Of a stretch of 43,492 nt of DNA, positions 36,099 through 43,492 are shown one piece after another. Origin of the DNA: Candidatus Competibacteraceae bacterium. GTDB lineage: Bacteria > Bacteroidota > Bacteroidia > CAIKAF01. The notes beneath the pieces are model-generated. The model ran no database searches, was not told the origin of the DNA, and saw nothing but the letters and a program-made list of their open reading frames with translations. Position numbers and translations under genes: made by a program. The stretch is taken from contig JACSSC010000033.1 of the NCBI GenBank assembly GCA_014879445.1, positions 1-43,492 on the forward strand, given 5' to 3'. Position 1 is the first letter of the stretch. Every line of letters begins with the position of its first letter.

Positions 36099-36128
36099 AA
36101 AAAAGGGACTCAGTTGGGTCCCTTTTTT
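36099..36128 (+). terminator. Intrinsic terminator after the beta-helix gene
   Basis: AAAAAAGGGAC (36099-36109), an 8-base loop and GTCCCTTTTTT (36118-36128) form a perfect 11-bp stem ending in a T-tract. It closes the receptor/beta-helix pair and separates it from the peptide transporter genes. Confidence 0.9.
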
Positions 36129-36252
36129 AATATTCATTCATGCCATATTTGCAACAATGATAATAAAGCGACCGTTCCATCCATAAATAATATCTAACAT
36201 TTGCAGCTACAAATACCCAAAATTATCTCAACACGAGCTGATAAATTATTGT

Positions 36253-36260
36253 TACATTTG
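36253..36260 (+). promoter_or_regulatory. Candidate -7 element for the dpp-like operon
   Basis: TACATTTG ends 17 bases before the ATG at 36278; leader about 14 nt. No TTTG at the usual distance. Confidence 0.45.
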
Positions 36261-36277
36261 TTTACAATCAAAATAAT

Positions 36278-38128
36278 ATGAATCTCAAATATGTAGCCAT
36301 CGCATGGGTTTTTGTTGTATTGTTGAGTTGCGGAAACAATAAGCAGCAACGTCAAAACAACACCGTTCATTACATGACCGACAGCAGCCGTTTTCTGTAC
36401 TTTGCCCCGGATGGCAAATGGCTACCTAGTTGGTCAAGCGACAACAACATAACTTATCATTGGATGGGCGAACCTCGCACCTTACATCCGTTTAACGAAC
36501 TACATGGCGGCAAGCTCATGATTTATGCCTTAACACATCAAACCCTTGTGGCATTAGACCTGCATACTCATCGCCTGATACCCGACCTTGCCGACTCATT
36601 GCCTAAAATTTCATCCGACGGCCTCACCTACACCTATACATTGCGACCAGAAGCTACGTTTGACGATGGAAGCCCCATATTGGCCGAAGATGTACTTTTT
36701 TCTTTCAAGGCAGCTATTTGTCCGTTGGTCAACAATCCAAACATGAAAGCGTATCTCGACCAAATTCAATCAATCCAAGCTATTGACGCATCAAATCAAA
36801 TCTCCATTTCAATGAAAGGCCCTTATCTGCTCAACGAATATTTGGCTGCCGAAGTCCCCATTCTGCAACGAAAAATTTATGACAGACAAAATGTACTAGC
36901 CCATTACACCATCGAAATGTTTAACAACGAGAACCTGGAAAATGATACGGCACTAAATAGCTGGGCTGCCTCATTCAACGATGACGCCATCGGAACAAAT
37001 CTGCATAACATATCGGGCAGTGGCCCATATCGAATTCAATCGTGGAATGTTGGCCAAAGCATCGTGTTGGAAAAAAAAGCGAATCATTGGACAACACGTC
37101 TCCCCCACCCTACTCCTATTCACATGGCCTTTGCCAATCAAATTGTATTTAAGGTGATTGCCGATGAAACCGCCCAACAATTGGCTTTCAAAAAACAAGA
37201 AATTGATGTTTCCTCTTGGCTAACTACACGTGCCATGATTGAGTTGCAAAAAGATACCGGCTTTCAAAAAAATTATCATTCCGAATTTGTAGAATTTATC
37301 AATTACAGCTATATCGCATTGAACAACAAGCCCGATGGCGTAAAAAGAAAAAAATTCTTTACCGATAAGCAAGTAAGACGTGCGCTGGCACATCTTGTGC
37401 CGGTTGACGACATCATTCGTGTTATCTATCTCGGAAAAGCCAAACGACAAACAGGACCGGTCAGTCCAGTAAAAAAAGAATACAACACCAACCTAACACC
37501 TATTGCTTATGACGTGAATAAGGCCATAGCACTATTAGAAGAAGCTGGATGGAAAGACACCGATAGAAATGGAATTCGTGATAAAATAGTGGATGGAAAG
37601 AAATTACAATTTGATGTCGAACTCGTTTATCAAGCAGGAAATCCCATCACCCACGACATTGCCGATATGATTGCAGAAGCCATGATGCCTGCAGGCATCA
37701 AAGCACGACCTACAGCTTGGGATGTTAATACGACCGTAACAAAAGCCGTTGCTCACGATTTTGATATGTTTATGGGAGCCATCAACGGATCTGTTTTGCC
37801 CGACGACTTTAAACAGCTATGGCATACTTCTTCCTGGATTGAAGGTGGTGCCAATTTCTCAGGATTCGGCAATCCTCAATCGGATGCACTCATTGACTCT
37901 ATTCGTGCCGAAATTCATGACGACGTTCGTCGCCCTATGGTCATGCGTTTTCAACAAATGGTGTACGACGAACAACCCGTCATCTTCGTTTCTTCTACTT
38001 TCCGCAAAATTGCCATTCACAAAAGATTTGAACATGCCAATATGTATTTCGAAAGACCTGGTGTTCTGCTAAACTACCTCCTTCTTCGAAAAGGGAGTGT
38101 AGCCCATACAATAAGCCCAACACACTAA
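36278..38128 (+). CDS. Peptide ABC transporter substrate-binding lipoprotein (DppA/OppA-like, SBP_bac_5)
   Basis: This 616-residue lipoprotein has a lipobox VVLLSC (cysteine 18). The chain has the class C (SBP_bac_5) layout. The first lobe shows MIYALTHQTLVALDLHTHRLIPDLADSL with SDGLTYTYTLRPEATFDDGSPILAEDVLFSF. The large middle insertion is followed by the closing lobe (HDFDMFMGAINGSVLPDDFKQLW; FSGFGNPQSDALIDSIRAEI). Such proteins bind short peptides, nickel or oligosaccharides; which one is unknown. It is longer than E. coli DppA (535). The stop is 10 bases before the permease gene, so dppA-, dppB- and dppC-like genes form one operon. Confidence 0.92.
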   Translation: MNLKYVAIAWVFVVLLSCGNNKQQRQNNTVHYMTDSSRFLYFAPDGKWLPSWSSDNNITYHWMGEPRTLHPFNELHGGKLMIYALTHQTLVALDLHTHRLIPDLADSLPKISSDGLTYTYTLRPEATFDDGSPILAEDVLFSFKAAICPLVNNPNMKAYLDQIQSIQAIDASNQISISMKGPYLLNEYLAAEVPILQRKIYDRQNVLAHYTIEMFNNENLENDTALNSWAASFNDDAIGTNLHNISGSGPYRIQSWNVGQSIVLEKKANHWTTRLPHPTPIHMAFANQIVFKVIADETAQQLAFKKQEIDVSSWLTTRAMIELQKDTGFQKNYHSEFVEFINYSYIALNNKPDGVKRKKFFTDKQVRRALAHLVPVDDIIRVIYLGKAKRQTGPVSPVKKEYNTNLTPIAYDVNKAIALLEEAGWKDTDRNGIRDKIVDGKKLQFDVELVYQAGNPITHDIADMIAEAMMPAGIKARPTAWDVNTTVTKAVAHDFDMFMGAINGSVLPDDFKQLWHTSSWIEGGANFSGFGNPQSDALIDSIRAEIHDDVRRPMVMRFQQMVYDEQPVIFVSSTFRKIAIHKRFEHANMYFERPGVLLNYLLLRKGSVAHTISPTH

Positions 38129-38138
38129 GCTCACAGCC

Positions 38139-39590
38139 ATGCTGCTGATTATCATCAAACGCACTGCCCAATTTATTCCCTCTTTTCTGCTGCTTATTAT
38201 CTTAGGATTTATCCTGCTCCATTCTGCTCCCGGTAATCCAGTTGACTCAAAACTCAATGAACAATTCGATCATTCTGGAAAAATTCAGGCAGAATCACAA
38301 CTTATCAAACAACGAAAAGCATGGGGGCTCGACTTACCCTTGTTTTATTTCTCCATCAACAGCTGGTCCATGCCCGACACACTGCACCGCATCATCATGC
38401 CTGCCGAACGCAATACGCTAAAATTATTAGTCAGACAATATGGCAACTGGCCTCTTATCTCTGATTGGTATCAACATATCAAACAATGGAAACGCTATTG
38501 CTTGCAAAATATACCTGCAGGAAATGACATAAATTTTATTCAGTGGCAACAATCCTTTGCATTGATTGATGCACTCAGCAACCTACATCATGCAGGCGAA
38601 ATTCATAATACATTTCATTCTTTGAATCTCCTCATCAAACCCTCCGCATATGATGCGAACATGCAATCGAACCTGCATGAAGCTCAACAATTGTTTAATC
38701 GAATAGAATCGCAACGCAGTGTTTGGAAAAACTATATTCCTGCTATTAGATTTCATTTCCCCAACCAATTTCATCGTTGGCTAGTTGGTAACAACAATGG
38801 TTATAGAGGTATCATACGTGGCGACTTGGGCAAATCATATACCACGGGAAAACCCGTTTTTGAACAAATTTCCGGAAAAATGTCCTGGTCGGCAGCCCTT
38901 GTTCTGTTTGCCGTTTGCATGGCTTATGCCGTTAGCATTCCGTTAGCTATGCTTAGTTTCCGATTTCATAATCGAATTGTAGATCATCTTATTTCTATCG
39001 GGCTGCTTATCCTATATGCCATCCCTACTTTTTTGGGTAGTATTTTACTGCTTACTTTATTCTCCAATCCTGATATGCTCAACTGGTTTCCTACAGGTGG
39101 ATTGGGTCCGCCCGGTGGATTTCCCGAAAACAAAAACATTTTCTATATTTTTGTTCATTCTATTTCGTACTGGATACTGCCGGTGCTTGCTTATGCATAT
39201 GGCAGTTTGGCATTTCTCACACGAACACTAAGGGCATCTTTGCTCACCGAATCTTCACACAATTATGCCATTACTGCCCATGCCAAAGGATTAACAAAAT
39301 TTCAGGTAATACAAAAACATCTTTTGCCCAACTCACTCCTTCCTCTCATCACCATTTTTTCTTCCGTATTTCCGGCTGCTGTGGGTGGTTCGGTAATGGT
39401 CGAAACCATTTTCTCACTCCCTGGCATGGGACGTGAATCTTTACAAGCTGTTTACCGTCTTGATTACCCCGTTTTGATTGCTATACTTATGCTCACCGCC
39501 CTACTCACTATGGCCGGATATCTGATATCCGATATCCTTTATGCCATAGCAGATCCTAGAATCAGACACGCTAATAAACTGCATGCTTAA
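38139..39590 (+). CDS. Peptide ABC transporter permease, DppB-like, with large periplasmic insertion
   Basis: This is a 483-residue inner-membrane protein of the BPD_transp_1 type (family normally 300-340 residues). TM1 (about 5-28) is followed by the family motif SAPGNPVDSKLNE and LGLDLPLFY. The next motif, GDLGKSYTTGKPVFEQI, comes only after about 165 extra residues (66-230), mostly helical and aromatic. The remaining five transmembrane segments are normal, with the cytoplasmic EAA-like loop AITAHAKGLTKFQVIQKHLL near residue 380. It pairs with the DppC-like permease, whose start overlaps this stop by 8 bases. No ATPase gene follows. Confidence 0.9.
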   Translation: MLLIIIKRTAQFIPSFLLLIILGFILLHSAPGNPVDSKLNEQFDHSGKIQAESQLIKQRKAWGLDLPLFYFSINSWSMPDTLHRIIMPAERNTLKLLVRQYGNWPLISDWYQHIKQWKRYCLQNIPAGNDINFIQWQQSFALIDALSNLHHAGEIHNTFHSLNLLIKPSAYDANMQSNLHEAQQLFNRIESQRSVWKNYIPAIRFHFPNQFHRWLVGNNNGYRGIIRGDLGKSYTTGKPVFEQISGKMSWSAALVLFAVCMAYAVSIPLAMLSFRFHNRIVDHLISIGLLILYAIPTFLGSILLLTLFSNPDMLNWFPTGGLGPPGGFPENKNIFYIFVHSISYWILPVLAYAYGSLAFLTRTLRASLLTESSHNYAITAHAKGLTKFQVIQKHLLPNSLLPLITIFSSVFPAAVGGSVMVETIFSLPGMGRESLQAVYRLDYPVLIAILMLTALLTMAGYLISDILYAIADPRIRHANKLHA

Positions 39591-40848
39591 ATCGCCTACA
39601 TACATAGCAAACAATCGCATCCATTGGGTAGGGAAATCAACCATCTGCATCATTTTATTAATTGCCCTTGTAGGGCTGATGGCCAATTTCTTGTCAAACG
39701 ATAAACCGCTGTTTGCTACCTATCAAGGCAAAAATATTTTCCCTGCTCTCGGATTTCATTCCTCTATCTTATCCATATATGGCGACACATTGCCTGCTCA
39801 ATATATTCCATGGAAATCGTTGGAATATGACTTTGTGATTTGGGCACCCAATCCCTTTTGCCCGGGCATAAACGATTTAACTCAAGTACAAATCCCGCCT
39901 CTTGCTAATCCCTATCAACAAAAAGTGCCTTTCAAACATTATCTCGGCACCAATCACAAAGGCGAAGATGTACTCGCTGCATTGATCTACGGCTGTCGTA
40001 ATCTATGGATTATCGCAGGATTGGCCATGCTAATCGCTACATGCATTGGCATATCCTCAGGATTATTGTCTGGATATACTAAACAAACGGGATTGGCAAT
40101 TACACGTGCCGGTCTTTTTTCCTTTTGCTTCTCCCTTTTTATTTCTGTTTTTTATCTGGCTATCAGCATCTCATACATACAAATCGCTTCGCAGCAAAAT
40201 GAATTAGCCCTCGGCATACATATCCTACGCTTGTTTCTATTGATTATTGTTAGCATAGCTATAGGCATCGCTCTCAAGCATCTCTTATCCCAAATTCCAT
40301 TTTTTCGCTCATCCATCATTGTTCCAGTTGATGCAATGATTACTCGCATCAATGAGCTATTGACAGCATCTCCGCGTATCATACTTATTGTTGCCCTTTC
40401 AGCTATAGCGGCAGGCAGCGAAAATGGCGTTGTCATAATCTTAGGATTTACCTCATGGACCGGCATTTCCAGAATAGTACGTGCCGAAACCATCAAACTC
40501 AGGCAAACCGGATTTATTGAAGCAGGAATAGCTCTAGGAATACCAGCATGGCGCATCATGCTTCGTCATATCCTGCCTAACCTAGCTGCTCCCCTTTGGG
40601 TAGCTATTTGTATCGGTATGGGAAACTTAATTATGATGGAAGCCGCACTTTCATTTCTAGGCATTGGATTGCCACCTAATTATGTTGGATGGGGTTCGCT
40701 GCTCAAAGATGCTTATAATCACCCATCTGCATGGTGGCTATTAACGCTTCCATCTATCTTTTTGGTCGTTACCATTTTCAGCTTTCTGATGGCAGGCGAA
40801 TATTTTCAGTGGCGCAACAGACATAACAAAAAAACCAAAAATTCGTGA
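39583..40848 (+). CDS. Peptide ABC transporter permease, DppC-like, with insertion
   Basis: This is a 421-residue inner-membrane permease. A first membrane segment (about 18-36) is followed by an extended periplasmic part with WAPNPF and FKHYLGTNHKGEDVLAALIYG, the latter diagnostic of DppC/OppC. Between SGYTKQ (about 163-168) and the canonical ELLTASPRIILIVALSA there are about 80 extra residues containing one or two additional hydrophobic segments. The EAA loop is intact (FIEAGIALGIPAWRIMLRHILPN, from residue 311), as is the end (SFLGIGLPPNYVGWGSLL). It is convergent with the lipid kinase gene, seven bases apart. The ATPase subunits must be encoded elsewhere. Confidence 0.9.
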   Translation: MLKSPTYIANNRIHWVGKSTICIILLIALVGLMANFLSNDKPLFATYQGKNIFPALGFHSSILSIYGDTLPAQYIPWKSLEYDFVIWAPNPFCPGINDLTQVQIPPLANPYQQKVPFKHYLGTNHKGEDVLAALIYGCRNLWIIAGLAMLIATCIGISSGLLSGYTKQTGLAITRAGLFSFCFSLFISVFYLAISISYIQIASQQNELALGIHILRLFLLIIVSIAIGIALKHLLSQIPFFRSSIIVPVDAMITRINELLTASPRIILIVALSAIAAGSENGVVIILGFTSWTGISRIVRAETIKLRQTGFIEAGIALGIPAWRIMLRHILPNLAAPLWVAICIGMGNLIMMEAALSFLGIGLPPNYVGWGSLLKDAYNHPSAWWLLTLPSIFLVVTIFSFLMAGEYFQWRNRHNKKTKNS

Positions 40849-40855
40849 AATAAAC

Positions 40856-41824
40856 TTAGACCTGTTTATTGGTGATGGTTGATATAATCTTGAGTGCTCG
40901 ATGTCGCAAAGTAAATTCAAAAGGACTATAACCCAACGACTCTCCATCTGTTTCAAGCATGATCGGCGGATCGGCTTCCACTCTCACCTGTGTAGCAGTA
41001 TGAAGTGAAACAAATGATTCTTTAGCAAAACTTCCATCATACAATTTCGGCGTGCTGGTTAATATCTTCATTTTTGAGGGCTGGTGATATAATGTAATAT
41101 CCAATATGCCATCATCCGGTATGGCGTTTGGCGCCTGCATCATTCCATTCCCGTTGAATTTGCATATCGCCACATTCAACGAAAACATCTCGCCCTCTAT
41201 CACCTCTTGCTTATCAATTATCACTTTAGCTCTGCCTGGCTTATATCGCATCAAACAACGAAAAACCTGAAACAAGTACGCAAACTTTCCCATTTTCTTC
41301 CCCCCTTTCGATTTTTCGTTTGCCGCTTTTGCCACAAATGCATCATAACCCATTCCAGCTATATTCGCAAAATATCGCTTCTGCATTTGGCCATCCTCCA
41401 TATAAGTTACTTCTCCTACATCCTGATAAAAATAATGACCCGTTTTGATAGTACGAACCGCACCTATATAATCCGACGGAATACCAATTGTTCGTACCCA
41501 ATCGTTTCCTGTGCCAACCGGTATAAATGAAAATGCGATATCGGTACTCGGTACCGTCGTTTGCAAAAAAATTCCATTTACTATCTCATTCATCGTACCA
41601 TCGCCTCCAACTCCCATAATCTTACGATATCCTTCTGCCAACGCATCACGCGTCAAAGCAATAGCATGGCCTAAACCTTCCGTTTCCTTAAGACGATATT
41701 GTATCTTATGTGCATCTAACGCCTCTAATATCTTCTTCTTGTCTCTTTTGGCTTTGTTTCCTCCCGATACAGGGTTCATTATCACAAGCCACTCTTTATC
41801 TAAATCTAATTTAGTTGTTGTCAT
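40856..41824 (-). CDS. Diacylglycerol/lipid kinase family protein (YegS/DagK-like)
   Basis: This 322-residue soluble kinase has the DAGK catalytic-domain start (EWLVIMNPVSGGNKAKRDKKKI), the nucleotide motif GVGGDGTMNEIVNG at about 72-85 and IPVGTGNDWVRTIGIP. The C-terminal beta-sandwich ends in QVRVEADPPIMLETDGESLG. Members phosphorylate diacylglycerol, phosphatidylglycerol, sphingosine or other lipids at the membrane face using ATP. Which lipid is not deducible. In Bacteroidota a sphingolipid role is conceivable because sphingolipids are made there, but no such gene is adjacent. A TATTTTTG element lies about 66 bases upstream. It is monocistronic. Confidence 0.9.
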   Translation of the reverse strand: MTTTKLDLDKEWLVIMNPVSGGNKAKRDKKKILEALDAHKIQYRLKETEGLGHAIALTRDALAEGYRKIMGVGGDGTMNEIVNGIFLQTTVPSTDIAFSFIPVGTGNDWVRTIGIPSDYIGAVRTIKTGHYFYQDVGEVTYMEDGQMQKRYFANIAGMGYDAFVAKAANEKSKGGKKMGKFAYLFQVFRCLMRYKPGRAKVIIDKQEVIEGEMFSLNVAICKFNGNGMMQAPNAIPDDGILDITLYHQPSKMKILTSTPKLYDGSFAKESFVSLHTATQVRVEADPPIMLETDGESLGYSPFEFTLRHRALKIISTITNKQV

Positions 41825-41889
41825 TTATTCATGAATATTATCAATGGGGATATCATGCGCTATCGCATCACTGATTTTTTTTAGGGCTA

Positions 41890-41897
41890 CAAAAATA
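41890..41897 (-). promoter_or_regulatory. Candidate -7 element for the lipid kinase gene
   Basis: The minus strand reads TATTTTTG; leader about 62 nt. No TTTG at the right distance. The 260-base divergent region 41825-42084 is AT-rich and shows nothing else recognisable. Confidence 0.35.
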
Positions 41898-42084
41898 TAA
41901 AAATATGATAACCTATATCACTATCCAAATTTTACACAAGATAATTTGCTGATAATAAAAAAAATAAACAATTCACATGCTGTTTCTCATTGGCATTACA
42001 TTCCCTTATATCCTCAAAAAAAAATATCCATCTCTGTTTCTTTTGTATGAAATAAAAGTTATCTTAGTATAAATTTTACTTAAC

Positions 42085-43338
42085 ATGAAACAACTTTTCT
42101 TAACAACTTTTACAGCCCTATTGGGCTTCCAAACCCTTACGTTATCAGCCCAAACCGATTGTAGCGGAAATAGATATTTCAACGAAATATTTTCCGGTTA
42201 TACACTTACTTCTGATGTGCAATATGGCGCCAATATCGGAGTTGACTTTCAAAACGTAAATCTACTGCTTGATATTTACCAGCCACAAGGCGACACCGAA
42301 ACCAATCGTCCACTGATTATTTTGGCGCATGGCGGCAGTTTCATCAGCGGTTCCAAAACATTAGATAATGCCGTGGTTGAACTCTGCCAGCGTTTTGCCC
42401 GAATGGGATACGTAACCGTTTCTATGAACTATCGCTTAGAGAGCGCCTTGAATGTTTTACTTAGTAGCAACCGCGAAAAAACTTTCATGGAGATTGTTTT
42501 TCGTGCTGTGCAAGATCAAAAAGCTGCCATCCGATATTTCAGAAAATCAGTCGCCGAAGACGGAAACCCCTATGGCATTAATCCAAATATTATTATCATT
42601 GGCGGCAGCTCCGCCGGTGGTGTACTCTCTTTACATACCTCATACTTAGACGACCCGTCTGAAGTCCCACCCATCATCGACACTACTGCCATCGGCGGTG
42701 GCATGGAAGGCCTCAGCGGCAATCCCGGATATAGCAGCTTGCCACAAGCTGTTATAAACCTCTGTGGCGCTGTGGGCGATACCGCCTGGCTTCACAATGG
42801 CAACATCCCTGTTGTTAGTGTACATGGCGATGTTGACGGAACCGTACCTTGCTATGCCGATACTGCCAAACCCATGGGCCTCCCCATCACTTTGGTATAT
42901 GGCAGCGACCCGTTACACAAAAGAGCAAATAACCAATCCATACCCAATGCAGTAAAAATCTTCTACGGCCAAGACCATGTGCCTTATCAAGGCAATAGCA
43001 CCTATATGGACTCAACCGTTACCGTTGTAAAAACCTTTCTGCACGATTTAATCTGCAACCAGGCACTCAGCAATCCCTCTCTCGAATACCCTTTGCAAGT
43101 ACAGCTTTTCCCCAATCCAGCACACAACGAACTGCGCATTCGCTTGAGCGACAAATTCGAAGGCGGAATGTTGGAAGTGTTAGATATAACTGGCAAACAA
43201 ATCATCTCTAGAATTATACATGCAGGCACCTCTGACTACCAAATCAACGAAGTGTCACAATGGGTATCCGGATATTATTTGGTTCGACTATCAGGGCCAC
43301 AAGGCACTAAAACTTTAAAGCTGCTCGTTAACCACTAA
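42085..43338 (+). CDS. Secreted alpha/beta hydrolase (carboxylesterase-like) with type A T9SS sorting domain
   Basis: This 417-residue protein has a signal peptide (1-22, ending LSAQ). Residues about 45-325 form an alpha/beta hydrolase: the oxyanion motif ILAHGGSF near residue 80, the nucleophile elbow GGSSAGG with Ser176, acid D251 in HGDVDGTVP and His298 in YGQDHVPY. The HGG motif and GxSxG elbow are of the esterase/lipase branch (BD-FAE/HSL-like). Likely substrates are ester groups of polysaccharides or small esters. The last 75 residues are a T9SS type A sorting domain (QLFPNPAHNELRI, QWVSGYYLVRL). It is followed at once by a T run and the GC-rich terminal element. Confidence 0.9.
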   Translation: MKQLFLTTFTALLGFQTLTLSAQTDCSGNRYFNEIFSGYTLTSDVQYGANIGVDFQNVNLLLDIYQPQGDTETNRPLIILAHGGSFISGSKTLDNAVVELCQRFARMGYVTVSMNYRLESALNVLLSSNREKTFMEIVFRAVQDQKAAIRYFRKSVAEDGNPYGINPNIIIIGGSSAGGVLSLHTSYLDDPSEVPPIIDTTAIGGGMEGLSGNPGYSSLPQAVINLCGAVGDTAWLHNGNIPVVSVHGDVDGTVPCYADTAKPMGLPITLVYGSDPLHKRANNQSIPNAVKIFYGQDHVPYQGNSTYMDSTVTVVKTFLHDLICNQALSNPSLEYPLQVQLFPNPAHNELRIRLSDKFEGGMLEVLDITGKQIISRIIHAGTSDYQINEVSQWVSGYYLVRLSGPQGTKTLKLLVNH

Positions 43339-43353
43339 TTTTTTTATTGATTT

Positions 43354-43492
43354 GGGCGCCCGCCCCGCGCTTTCAGCTGCGGGGCGCCGGGCTATCCAGG
43401 GCTGCGCTTCGCTCCGGTGCTGCGCACCGCTGCCTCTGGGCAGCGCCCTTCCTATCCCTGCCGCATAACAGCCAACACCATCCCCCTCCTCC
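43354..43492. repeat. GC-rich hairpin-dense intergenic element, cut by the window end
   Basis: After the hydrolase stop codon and a T-tract the composition jumps from AT-rich to strongly GC-rich. Visible inverted repeats are CGCCCCGC (43361-43368) with GCGGGGCG (43379-43386), CGGTGC (43415-43420) with GCACCG (43424-43429), TGCC (43431-43434) with GGCA (43439-43442), and AGGGC (43398-43402) with GCCCT (43445-43449). The last two complement each other as outer arms. No coding potential is seen. Strength as a dispersed repeat cannot be tested within this window; the window ends inside or just after it. Confidence 0.6.

Noticed and set aside
40152-40559. 135-codon frame opposite the DppC-like permease
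   Set aside because: It is a shadow of a conserved permease gene, with no domain of its own.
36278-40848. Frameshift or gene fusion to explain the long Dpp permeases
   Set aside because: The family motifs occur in the right order in one frame; the extra segments are internal insertions, not joined genes.

Overview
The window comes from a Bacteroidota (class Bacteroidia-like) genome. A partial 16S rRNA gene of Bacteroidota type lies at the left edge. The coding DNA is AT-rich. Six of the predicted proteins carry type IX secretion (T9SS) C-terminal domains, two are large TonB-dependent receptors with a carboxypeptidase-regulatory-like N-terminus, and most genes lack Shine-Dalgarno sites. Many genes are preceded by the Bacteroidota promoter element TAnnTTTG, in the best cases with TTTG 18-20 nt further upstream. 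I do not assign a genus.

Layout. 1-950: 5' two thirds of a 16S rRNA gene on the minus strand, followed to 1326 by its promoter and leader region with at least two good tandem promoters. 1327-5089 (minus): a short-chain dehydrogenase overlapping urocanate hydratase (hutU), then an unrecognised outer-membrane-type protein. 5242-6168 (plus): an M42-like metallopeptidase, tail-to-tail with a GHMP sugar kinase (6173-7156). 7229-8719: a PAS-GAF protein with a degenerate histidine kinase core. 8817-11222: a TonB-dependent receptor behind a clear TPP riboswitch. 11415-14097: an intrinsic terminator, a large PKD/T9SS surface protein and a small secreted protein. 14174-17038: uvrA. 17095-19137: an M43-type secreted metalloprotease. 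19184-21376: a BtuF-like binding protein without signal peptide next to a cystathionine beta-synthase-like enzyme. 21440-26105: a DUF4831-like lipoprotein, a sodium:solute symporter and a T9SS cargo protein. 26274-26798: a small hypothetical protein on the plus strand. 26795-29587: a choice-of-anchor-L adhesin-like protein.

From 29626 the plus strand dominates. It holds a SUI1/YciH translation factor, a TPR lipoprotein, a TonB-dependent receptor followed by a secreted beta-helix protein and a strong terminator, and a DppABC-like peptide importer lacking its ATPases. A minus-strand diacylglycerol-kinase-family gene and a plus-strand secreted alpha/beta hydrolase follow. The last 140 bases are a GC-rich hairpin-dense element unlike the rest of the window. 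Both window ends therefore lie in likely repeats (rRNA operon and GC-rich element), as expected for an assembled contig.

Functionally this is mostly chromosomal housekeeping plus envelope and secretion biology. I see no prophage, insertion sequence, CRISPR array, tRNA or integrated island. The most interesting items are the kinase with a lost phosphoacceptor histidine, the riboswitch-controlled outer-membrane receptor, the oversized orphan Dpp permeases, the receptor/beta-helix pair, the signal-less BtuF-like protein and the terminal GC-rich element.
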